A stretch of DNA of 64,000 nt from Chitinophaga pinensis (GTDB lineage: Bacteria; Pseudomonadota; Gammaproteobacteria; Burkholderiales; SG8-41). The notes below the pieces were generated by a model. That model did not search any database. It was given only the letters and a program-made list of their open reading frames with translations, and was not told the DNA's origin. This document shows positions 57,873-64,000 of this stretch, piece by piece; position 1 is the first letter of the stretch, and each line of letters opens with the position of its first letter. The stretch covers positions 35,295 through 99,294 of the forward strand of contig CALQCM020000009.1 of NCBI GenBank assembly GCA_943329075.2, read 5' to 3'. A program made the translations under genes and the position numbers.

Positions 57873-58505
57873 TCAGGGCTTGGCGTCGTCCTCAACCTCT
57901 TCGTAGCCAGTCACCATGGCCTTGAAATGCGCCATACGTGTGTGGCCGAGGCTGCCGAGGTAGGGGTGGACGAAGATAAAACCCGCGAAGAAGATGAAAA
58001 TCAGCACGTGTATCGTGTCAACGATGCGCACGCCGCCGAACAGTTCGATGGCCGCCGAGAATCTCTGCACGTCCCATAGCAGCAGGCCGGTGAAAAACTG
58101 GATCGGCACCAGCATCAGCATGATGACCTGATAGGTCATGCTCTGCATGGCATTGAATTTTTCATAGGCGCTGACGTGGTGCGGATTCGGATCGCCGCGG
58201 AAAATGCCGTAGCCGTAATACTTCAACTGCCGGAAGCTGGCCTGAAAGTGTTTGAGCGGACTCAGCTCCGGATGATAGACCTTGATCTTGTCGGAAAAAA
58301 GATAGAACAAAAACCAGATGAAAAAATTGGCGATCAGGACAAAGCCGATCATGTTGTGGGCGACGACGGCAGTTTTGAACGACATCAGATTGATCAGGCC
58401 GACGTAGCGGATCTGCAGGCCGGTGACGATCATGAAAATGAAGCCGAACGCATTGGTCCAGTGCCAGATTCTGACCGGCAAGGGATGGACATAGAGTTTC
58501 TGCAT
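57873..58505 (-). CDS. Cytochrome b561/FdnI-like membrane protein
   Basis: A 210-residue, four-helix protein with histidines in VRIWHWTNAFGFIF, VVAHNMIGFVLIANFF and VDTIHVLIFIFFAGFIFVHP, as expected for b-type hemes. It follows the nonaheme cytochrome by 11 bases on the same strand. Together they resemble the fused protein at 52916 split in two. It likely exchanges electrons with the quinone pool. Confidence 0.88.
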   Translation of the reverse strand: MQKLYVHPLPVRIWHWTNAFGFIFMIVTGLQIRYVGLINLMSFKTAVVAHNMIGFVLIANFFIWFLFYLFSDKIKVYHPELSPLKHFQASFRQLKYYGYGIFRGDPNPHHVSAYEKFNAMQSMTYQVIMLMLVPIQFFTGLLLWDVQRFSAAIELFGGVRIVDTIHVLIFIFFAGFIFVHPYLGSLGHTRMAHFKAMVTGYEEVEDDAKP

Positions 58506-58516
58506 GGTTGATCCTC

Positions 58517-59908
58517 TTACTTGTTCGTGTCGCCCGCCGGGCCGGCAGGTGGTGTGGCCGTTCCGGAATTCTTCGCCGCTTCTTCCTCACGCAATTTCTG
58601 CGCATAACGGCGGAATATCCAGCGCACCGTCTGATGGCCGATCGGTATGGAGATGCCGCCCAGCATGGTAAGCACCAGAAGCCAGTCGAGCAGTTTGATG
58701 CGCGTGCTGCCGATGGCATAAAAGCCGCTGACTGAATCAACCGATACGACGGTATTCAGAACATCTTTTTGCGCGTCGTAGCGGAGCGGTCTGCCGTCCG
58801 GGCCGACAATGGAAACTGTCACGCTCTGGAAGGCGTTGCCCCCGGCGCTGTGGCAAATTGCGCAATCGCTGAGCGCCTTGTCTTTGGTGGCGAGCTGGTG
58901 GATCGCCGCGCTTTCGGTAACTTCAAGGCGGCCGCGCAGGGTCGTTTTGCCCTCGCTGCCGTCGCTGTTGAATTGCTTGAGCAGGCTTTGCAGGGCGAGC
59001 GAATTCAAACCCTGGCCTTTTTCGTCTGCGGAGCGGGCGCGCGTTTCAAACTGCGGAACCCCTTCCTTCTCCTGGACGCGCTGCTGTGAAACACTGTCAA
59101 ACAGGCGCAGGTCGACACGGCGCTTGGCATTGGGCGAATGGCAGGCCGGGCAGGAGATCACCTGCAGGTGCGTTGCCGCGTTGGGCAGCCAATCCCGATG
59201 GTCGCGCAGCACGTTCGAATGACAGCCCTGGCAGGCGTTTTTTGCATGATCGCTGGTCGAGGCTGCGGAAACATCGTGGGCTTGATGGCAATCCGAGCAA
59301 ATGGGCGCGTTCGATTTGTCGGATTTGCCGTGTGCGAGCCCGTGTACGCTGCCGGCGTAGGCTTCGAAAATGGAACTGTGGCATTTCTGGCAGGGCACGT
59401 CTTTCAGCGAATGCCGCGCTGATTTTGGTTTTACCGCGTGAGGATTGTGGCAATCGGTGCAGACCGGTGCGATCGGATTGCCCTCGCGCAACAGGCTGGC
59501 ATGAATGCTGTTTTCGTATTGCTTGAATTTGTCTTCATGGCAGGCCTTGCAGACACTGATTTGTGCGACAGAATACTTGCGCGCGCTGTCGATTTTTCTG
59601 CCGGCTGCGGGATGCGTTTTTGCATCGACCGCGGCATGGCAGGCAGTGCATCCCATGCCGCCGTGAACGGAATCGGCGAACGCGCCGCCGTTAATGTGCA
59701 GTGCGAGCATGTCGCCGTCTGCAAGTTTTTTTTGCATGCCGTTCAAGCCGTGACAGGCGAGACAGGTTTTGTCCTGCGCCGAAAGTGCCGCGGCGCCCGC
59801 CAGGTTCGGCAGCATTGCCGCCAGCAACAACAGAAACGAAAAAAACAGCGTGCCGCCGGAATGCTTGAAGAACGGCGCTTTCAAACCAGATTTGCTGACG
59901 CCCGCCAC
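58517..59908 (-). CDS. Nonaheme cytochrome c with a C-terminal membrane anchor
   Basis: A 463-residue periplasmic protein. After a signal segment (FFSFLLLLAAMLPNLAGAA), nine CxxCH motifs follow: CLACH, CTACH, CKACH, CTDCH, CQKCH, CSDCH, CQGCH, CPACH and CAICH. A helix near residues 407-425 (LLDWLLVLTMLGGISIPIG) anchors the C-terminus, and a charged tail follows. Start is GTG 59908 with AGGGAG upstream. The eighth and ninth motifs are separated by about 110 residues, so the last heme may sit near the membrane next to the cytochrome b. An FNR box lies at 59964-59977. Confidence 0.9.
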   Translation of the reverse strand: MAGVSKSGLKAPFFKHSGGTLFFSFLLLLAAMLPNLAGAAALSAQDKTCLACHGLNGMQKKLADGDMLALHINGGAFADSVHGGMGCTACHAAVDAKTHPAAGRKIDSARKYSVAQISVCKACHEDKFKQYENSIHASLLREGNPIAPVCTDCHNPHAVKPKSARHSLKDVPCQKCHSSIFEAYAGSVHGLAHGKSDKSNAPICSDCHQAHDVSAASTSDHAKNACQGCHSNVLRDHRDWLPNAATHLQVISCPACHSPNAKRRVDLRLFDSVSQQRVQEKEGVPQFETRARSADEKGQGLNSLALQSLLKQFNSDGSEGKTTLRGRLEVTESAAIHQLATKDKALSDCAICHSAGGNAFQSVTVSIVGPDGRPLRYDAQKDVLNTVVSVDSVSGFYAIGSTRIKLLDWLLVLTMLGGISIPIGHQTVRWIFRRYAQKLREEEAAKNSGTATPPAGPAGDTNK

Positions 59909-59963
59909 AATAGACTCCCTGATTGATCTGCTTGGATGCTACGCGCCATGTCAAATCTGATAA

Positions 59964-59977
59964 TTGATCATGATCAA
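59964..59977 (-). promoter_or_regulatory. FNR box and class II promoter of the nonaheme-cytochrome b operon
   Basis: TTGATCATGATCAA is a perfect palindromic FNR/Anr site. On the minus strand a TAGCAT -10 lies at 59936-59941, which puts the transcript start near 59929 and the box centre at -41.5. Leader length is about 20 bases. Confidence 0.78.
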
Positions 59978-60035
59978 ATAGCATGCTGAATGTTGGCGCT
60001 GAACACGCTTGTAAAGTTTTGACTTGCAAAATAAA

Positions 60036-60060
60036 ACCGGAGGACTCTGGGTCCTCCGGT
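60036..60060 (-). terminator. Rho-independent terminator of the receiver-membrane gene
   Basis: ACCGGAGGA and TCCTCCGGT form a perfect nine-base-pair stem with a seven-base loop. Read on the minus strand it is followed by TTTTATTTT, a typical intrinsic terminator, about 43 bases after the stop codon at 60104. Confidence 0.8.
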
Positions 60061-60103
60061 GGTCGGGGTTTTCACGGCGGTGCTCTGCCGCCATTGCGCC
60101 GTT

Positions 60104-60928
60104 TTATTTGCGCAGCGCTTGAACCCCGGTTTTAGCGAGCATCACAAGTCCGACGATCGGTGCAAACAACACGAAGCAGAGTCCGATCACGGGGGCGGCC
60201 ACGAAGAGAACCGTTTGCCGCACTTTTTCGTGTTTGTCGAGCGCTTTGATGCCCATCCAGGCGATCATGCCCATGCCGATGACCGGGAAGGCGACGAGGT
60301 AGGCAAGGCCGATGAAGGGGGCGCCAAGGAAGAGTGCCACGTTTTTCAGAAAGCGCGCCGCTTTTTGCGGTACGCCGCGTGCGGCGAGTGCGCGTAATCC
60401 CATCCATACCAGCGTTGCCAGACCGATGATCGGAGCCGCCAGCACGAAGGCGAGTCCGGCAAACGGCGCTGCGATCAGCAGAGCAGCGGATTTCAGTGCG
60501 CCACGTGTGGTGACGACTGGCGTTGCCGGCGCAACTGTTTCTGCCACGCAGGCGGCTACAGGTGCACGCAAGGCCAGTTCGGCGCTGCCCTCGATCATTT
60601 CGGGTGAAAGAGGTTTGTGCAGGAAGCCTGAAACACCTGCCGCTTGCGCGCGCGCCTGACTTTCCTGGCTGCCATAGCCGGTAACGATCACAACCGGCAG
60701 CCACGGCTGGCTGGCTTTGACACGTTCCGCAACTTCAAGTCCGCTCATGCCCGGCATCTTGATGTCGGTGAAGACCATGTCGTAACGTTCGTTGTGCAGT
60801 TTGTCGAGGGCTTCCTGACCGCTGGTCGCGGTGATCACCGCATAACCTTTGCGTGTCAGAACGCGATCGAAACTTTTGCCGACCACTGGGTCGTCGTCCA
60901 CAACCAGTATTTTTTTGATGGCATCCAT
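60104..60928 (-). CDS. Response regulator with a triplicated hydrophobic membrane tail
   Basis: A 274-residue protein. Residues 1-120 are a complete receiver: acidic pair DDD at 11-13, phosphoacceptor Asp55 (MVFTDIKMPGMSGLEV), and Lys105 (GFLHKPLSPE). After a linker, three hydrophobic repeats follow at about 145-181, 194-230 and 237-272. Each has the pattern AxFxxAPxxGLAxxxAxPxIGLxxLxWxGxxAL; for instance APFAGLAFVLAAPIIGL, then APFIGLAYLVAFPVIGM, then APVIGLCFVLFAPIVGL. They look like membrane hairpins. No known output domain is visible. I infer a phosphorylation-controlled membrane protein. It lies 37 bases after another receiver gene and ends at a strong terminator. Confidence 0.88.
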   Translation of the reverse strand: MDAIKKILVVDDDPVVGKSFDRVLTRKGYAVITATSGQEALDKLHNERYDMVFTDIKMPGMSGLEVAERVKASQPWLPVVIVTGYGSQESQARAQAAGVSGFLHKPLSPEMIEGSAELALRAPVAACVAETVAPATPVVTTRGALKSAALLIAAPFAGLAFVLAAPIIGLATLVWMGLRALAARGVPQKAARFLKNVALFLGAPFIGLAYLVAFPVIGMGMIAWMGIKALDKHEKVRQTVLFVAAPVIGLCFVLFAPIVGLVMLAKTGVQALRK

Positions 60929-60965
60929 GATGGTTCTCCTTGAATTAAATTACGTAAAGTTTTGT

Positions 60966-61406
60966 TCAGCCGGTGGCCATTGCACGTCGTGACGTGGCAC
61001 CGGTTTGAAAATTCTGTTCACATCTTAAAGTCCATTTTTTCTGCACCGTCGCGTCGTTTGCGGCAGTGATGATTTCGTCCGGGCCCACCGGTTTGGCGAG
61101 GTAGTTGAAAGCGCCGAGCCGCAGTGCTTCGACCGCGGTTTCAATGGTCGGATAGCCGGTGATCACGATGGCTTCGCATTCGGGCCATCTTTGTTTGAGT
61201 ATTTTCAAAAACGAGAGTCCGTCCATTTCCGGCATCCGCAGGTCGAGCAGGACGATGTCGAAGGGTTCCTGTTCCAGCAACCGGATCGCTTCCGCGCCAC
61301 CGCTCGCCAGTCGCACGCTGCGATTGCTGTTTTGCAGTGAGCGCAACAGGCTGAGGCGCACCACTTCGTTGTCATCGACAACCAGAACCTTTGTTTGCGC
61401 TTGCAT
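60966..61406 (-). CDS. Single-domain response regulator
   Basis: A 146-residue receiver with Asp55 in IVLLDLRMPEMDGL and Lys105 in YLAKPVGPD, followed by a short tail of about 35 residues with no DNA-binding fold. The ATG at 61406 follows GGGAG. A perfect sigma-54 promoter (61452-61468) lies upstream, so it and the membrane-tailed regulator after it probably form a sigma-54-dependent operon. It may relay phosphate from the heme-motif kinase. Confidence 0.9.
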   Translation of the reverse strand: MQAQTKVLVVDDNEVVRLSLLRSLQNSNRSVRLASGGAEAIRLLEQEPFDIVLLDLRMPEMDGLSFLKILKQRWPECEAIVITGYPTIETAVEALRLGAFNYLAKPVGPDEIITAANDATVQKKWTLRCEQNFQTGATSRRAMATG

Positions 61407-61821
61407 GATGGCGACTCCCGTTGTGTTTTTCCGTTTTGCTTGCCCATGCTTACGCAATGCGCGTGCCAGCGCCTGGGGCGAAGTTGATTAACAGTATTAA
61501 AACAAACGGATAAAACAAATAACGAGCTGAAACTGGCAGCCCGGAACGGCCCTCGGCATGGCGGGTTGTATATTATTTTCAAGCGCCCGCAGAGACGGAC
61601 AAATGATTTGTTTCGTTAAACCAATCGATTGCATTGCTTGCCGGGGCCTATTTTTTTTAGGCACCACGGTTTTGCACACGACGGGCTGCCGTGCGGCCTG
61701 ATGTCCACTAGTCGGTGGGCGAGGTTGGGCCGAGCGGGAATTGTTGCGCTGCGTAGCGGCGGCACTACAGGGGGAGGAGAAACTGCAGCAGCAAAGGCGC
61801 CCGAGTTATGCCGGCGCCCGC
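61407..61821. other. Intergenic region between response regulator genes
   Basis: This 415-base gap contains the sigma-54 promoter at 61452-61468. The rest, including an AT-richer stretch around 61490-61580, has no open frame I can support; small frames on either strand lack ribosome sites and familiar composition. Confidence 0.5.
61452..61468 (-). promoter_or_regulatory. Sigma-54 promoter of the receiver operon
   Basis: On the minus strand the sequence reads TGGCACGCGCATTGCGT, a perfect match to the sigma-54 consensus TGGCACG-N4-TTGC. Transcription would begin near 61443, about 37 bases before the ATG at 61406. The only visible sigma-54 activator is the NtrC-type gene at 56407. Confidence 0.85.
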
Positions 61822-62382
61822 CTAGAAGCTGCGCGGTCGTTTGCCCAGTTTGCGTTGGAGCGTGCGGCGATGCATCGACAGCGCTCGCGCCGCCGCAGAC
61901 AAATTGCCTTCATGCTCAAGCAGCACCCAGTTGATGTATTCCCACTGCAGACGCTCGATGGAAAGTGTCTTCGGCGCCGGCGGGACCGCGCACGGATCAG
62001 CGCTCCGGCGCGACAGCGCATGGATGATCTGCTCGGTGGTCGAAGGCTTGATCAGGTAGTTAGCGGCGCCGCGTTTGATGGCTTCTACTGCAGTGGCAAT
62101 GCTCGCATAACTGGTGAGGACAATGACGTGTGCCTCCGGGGCGACGCGTTTGAGCAACGAAAGCAGTTCCAGGCCGCTGTGATCGGGCAGTTTGAGTTCA
62201 GTGACGACGTAGCCAGGCGGGGCGTTCTCGGCGGCGCGCAGGGCCTCGCTGGCGCTGCGGCATGCGGTGACGGCATAACCCCACTTGCCGATTGCGGTTG
62301 CGAGGGTGCTGCGGATGCGATCGCTGCCATCGACCAGCAGCAGGTCGCGGGGGAACTCGACTTTTTCTTCGCGGGCGTTCAT
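61822..62382 (-). CDS. ActR/RegA-like regulator with Glu in place of the phosphorylated Asp
   Basis: A 186-residue protein with a receiver-like domain and a Fis-type helix-turn-helix at the C-terminus (EHEGNLSAAARALSMHRRTLQRKLGKRP), as in the redox regulators RegA, PrrA and ActR. The segment that in RegA reads VVDLRL is here VTELKL, so Glu62 replaces the phosphoacceptor. The acidic pair near the N-terminus is reduced (LLVDGSD). Lys is kept in YLIKPSTTEQ. Such a change often mimics the phosphorylated state. ATG 62382 is chosen to give the usual N-terminus, and a longer reading is possible. It diverges from the decaheme gene. Confidence 0.85.
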   Translation of the reverse strand: MNAREEKVEFPRDLLLVDGSDRIRSTLATAIGKWGYAVTACRSASEALRAAENAPPGYVVTELKLPDHSGLELLSLLKRVAPEAHVIVLTSYASIATAVEAIKRGAANYLIKPSTTEQIIHALSRRSADPCAVPPAPKTLSIERLQWEYINWVLLEHEGNLSAAARALSMHRRTLQRKLGKRPRSF

Positions 62383-62413
62383 TGAGGTTTTCAGGCTGCG
62401 GCAATTTGTCACA

Positions 62414-62442
62414 TTCACGCCCCAGCAGGTGAAACCTATAAT
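62414..62442 (+). promoter_or_regulatory. Possible sigma-70 promoter before the decaheme gene
   Basis: TTCACG (62414-62419) and a perfect TATAAT (62437-62442) are 17 bases apart. If this promoter is used, the FNR box at 62465 would lie downstream of the start and could repress; if not, FNR may act on another promoter nearer to the gene. Confidence 0.4.
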
Positions 62443-62464
62443 CTGCTTGGTGCAATGCAGCGTA

Positions 62465-62478
62465 TTGATCTAAATCAA
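62465..62478 (+). promoter_or_regulatory. FNR box upstream of the decaheme-porin genes
   Basis: TTGATCTAAATCAA is a perfect FNR/Anr site, 113 bases before the GTG of the decaheme cytochrome and 83 bases before the start of the divergent RegA-like gene. No -10 at the expected class II distance could be found, so its direction is open. Confidence 0.7.
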
Positions 62479-62591
62479 GCTATGTCCTTGTTACATCTTG
62501 CAATAGTTTGCGCAAGACTTAATACAGATCAAACGTCGTGAACCAGCGAGCCATTACTGTCAGCCTAACTTGCAACGGGAGGGTATTAAAG

Positions 62592-63590
62592 GTGAGACAA
62601 ACTCTGAGGAAATACTGGCTAGGGGCCGTATTTGCGGTCACGGCTGCGTTAGGCGGTATGGCGGCGTTCAGTGCCGGTGCAGCCGAACCGGCGGCTAAAC
62701 CTGCGGCACGGGTAGTTGCACCGGAGGCGGAGGTTTGCAAGGGGTGCCACGAAAAATACGTGGAAACCTACGCCAAGACCAAACACGGTCAATCCGGTAA
62801 TTCCAAAGGACCGGACTGCCAGTCTTGCCACGGTGATGCCACCGAGCACATCAAAGCAGGCGGCGGCAAAGGCGTCGGCGGCATATTCGGCTTCAACGAC
62901 AAAAAGGTCTCTGCCGACAAGAAATCCGGCGTGTGCCTGACCTGCCACGACAGCAATCGTCACCTGACCTTCTGGGATTCGGGCAAGCACAAGAAAAACG
63001 ATGTCGCGTGCTCGAGTTGCCACCTGCTGCACGCCACGCCGGGCGCGGGTTCATCGATCGCGCTGAAAACGCCGAACCCCTCGATCGGCCCGCAGCAAAC
63101 CACGCAGCGCACGCTGGAATACGAGACCTGCACGGCCTGCCACAAGCAGATTCGTTCGCAACTGACCAAACCGTCGCATCATCCGATCATCGAAGGCCGG
63201 GTGAAATGCACGGATTGCCACAATCCGCACGGTGCGCTGTCGCATGCCATGATCAAGAGCGAATCGGTGCCGGCACTGTGTCTGAGCTGCCACGCCGAAA
63301 AACGCGGCCCGTTCATGTGGGAGCATCCGCCGGTCGAGGAGAACTGCCTGACCTGCCACAACTCGCACGGCTCGAACCACAATCGCCTGTTGGCTGAAAA
63401 AGCACCGAACGTCTGTCAGGATTGCCACGATGCAGGCAGACACCCGGGCACTGTGTACGGTGGTGAAGCCGGCTGGGGTGGACCTCTCGCACCGAGCACG
63501 CGATTGATTGCCCGGGGTTGCCTCAACTGTCACTACCAGATTCACGGTAGCAATGCGCCCGCAATGCGCGGCAAATTCTTCCTGAGATAA
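62592..63590 (+). CDS. DmsE/MtrA-family decaheme cytochrome c
   Basis: A 332-residue periplasmic cytochrome with ten CxxCH motifs (CKGCH, CQSCH, CLTCH, CSSCH, CTACH, CTDCH, CLSCH, CLTCH, CQDCH, CLNCH), the number in MtrA and DmsE. The signal peptide runs from KYWLGAVFAVTAALGG to about FSAGAA. The GTG at 62592 has a GGAGG nine bases upstream, a better start than any further up. In Shewanella-type conduits such a protein sits inside an MtrB-type porin and carries electrons across the outer membrane. An MtrB/PioB gene begins nine bases after its stop. Confidence 0.93.
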   Translation: MRQTLRKYWLGAVFAVTAALGGMAAFSAGAAEPAAKPAARVVAPEAEVCKGCHEKYVETYAKTKHGQSGNSKGPDCQSCHGDATEHIKAGGGKGVGGIFGFNDKKVSADKKSGVCLTCHDSNRHLTFWDSGKHKKNDVACSSCHLLHATPGAGSSIALKTPNPSIGPQQTTQRTLEYETCTACHKQIRSQLTKPSHHPIIEGRVKCTDCHNPHGALSHAMIKSESVPALCLSCHAEKRGPFMWEHPPVEENCLTCHNSHGSNHNRLLAEKAPNVCQDCHDAGRHPGTVYGGEAGWGGPLAPSTRLIARGCLNCHYQIHGSNAPAMRGKFFLR

Positions 63591-63599
63591 GGGGCGATC

Positions 63600-64000
63600 A
63601 TGAAAAACAAATTCCTTTCTGTGTTGGCGGCCGGGCTTACCGTGGCGTCTCCAGTGGCGATGGCAGCCGATGGTGCAGTGACCGTTGATGGCGCCACTGT
63701 TTCGGGAGAACTGGGCGTCGGGGTGCGCGGCCTCAAGTCTAATTCCACCGACCCGAGCAAACTTCAGCAATTCCGCGATCTGGGTTCCGGCCTGATCGGT
63801 TCCTTTGATATCCGCGGTCGCAGCGACGAGGGTTATCTCAATTTTTTCGGTGAGAACCTCAACCGCGACGATCAGTACATCGATATGAAGGGCGGCAAGT
63901 ACGGCGCCTACAAGTTCCAGTTGTATGACAATGAAATGCGCTACCGGCTGGGTTCCGGCTTGGGCGCGATGACGCCCTACAGCGGTGCGGGCAGCAACAC
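63600..64000 (+). CDS. MtrB/PioB-family outer-membrane porin (partial, 3' end outside window)
   Basis: The first 133 codons are visible. The signal peptide is MKNKFLSVLAAGLTVASPVAMA. The mature part starts with beta-strand pairs typical of MtrB/PioB (GELGVGVRGL, GSFDIRGRSDEGYLNFFGEN, DDQYIDMKGGKYGAYKFQLYDNEMRYR). No CxxC appears in the visible N-terminal region, which some metal-reducing MtrB proteins have. Together with the decaheme gene it forms an MtrAB-like conduit; the partner terminal reductase or surface cytochrome would lie beyond the window. Confidence 0.88.
   Translation, partial: MKNKFLSVLAAGLTVASPVAMAADGAVTVDGATVSGELGVGVRGLKSNSTDPSKLQQFRDLGSGLIGSFDIRGRSDEGYLNFFGENLNRDDQYIDMKGGKYGAYKFQLYDNEMRYRLGSGLGAMTPYSGAGSN

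Noticed and set aside
61497..61679. Small minus-strand frame between the response regulator genes
   Set aside because: No ribosome site, no recognisable composition, and it lies upstream of the sigma-54 promoter in an AT-richer non-coding stretch.

Overview
The window is GC-rich, densely coded DNA that reads as a betaproteobacterium of the Burkholderiales/Rhodocyclales type. This placement is an inference from orphan Bug/TctC solute receptors, respiratory gene content and dispersed palindromic repeats. I found no rRNA, tRNA, CRISPR array, transposase or prophage gene.

Layout. 0-7.2 kb: two LVIVD beta-propeller paralogs, two divergently placed Bug receptors and an ATP-grasp ligase-like gene, separated by several repeat families. 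7.2-20.3 kb: YgiQ-type radical SAM protein; a YgiB/YgiC/DUF350 trio; a divergent LeuCD-like hydro-lyase pair; a Cys-containing exported protein next to DsbC; a cysteine desulfurase; an SDR lacking its catalytic residues; a membrane protein; PhoH; Bcp. 20.4-26.4 kb: a lipid A L-Ara4N operon, arnT-arnE-arnC-arnA(formyltransferase)-arnA(dehydrogenase)-arnD, with arnA split in two and arnB absent. 26.5-31.4 kb: cyclase-FHA protein and a selenium island in which mnmH and selD diverge; selD itself carries an in-frame UGA (Sec). 31.5-41.1 kb: tesA-ybbA-ybbP, rmuC, mtfA, a GGDEF/EAL protein and glucokinase.

41.1-51.3 kb is a formate oxidation island: mobA, fdhD and moaA for the molybdenum cofactor, then a UGA-containing (Sec196) periplasmic formate dehydrogenase with iron-sulfur and cytochrome b subunits, fdhE, a GcvH-like lipoyl protein, a DsrE-like protein and a diheme cytochrome c. 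51.3-64 kb is an anaerobic electron-transfer island: HemY, a heptaheme-cytochrome b fusion, a sensor kinase whose periplasmic domain has two c-heme-like motifs, an NtrC-type regulator, a nonaheme cytochrome with a separate cytochrome b, three more receiver proteins (one with a triplicated membrane tail, one with Glu at the phosphorylation site), and a DmsE/MtrA-type decaheme cytochrome followed by the start of an MtrB/PioB outer-membrane porin.

How it may fit together (inference): formate and quinol electrons enter periplasmic multiheme cytochromes and leave through a decaheme-porin conduit. Three perfect FNR boxes lie before the three multiheme transcription units. A perfect sigma-54 promoter precedes one receiver gene next to a sigma-54 activator. 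The strongest candidates for something undescribed are the receiver with the triplicated membrane tail and the redox-sensor network around it.
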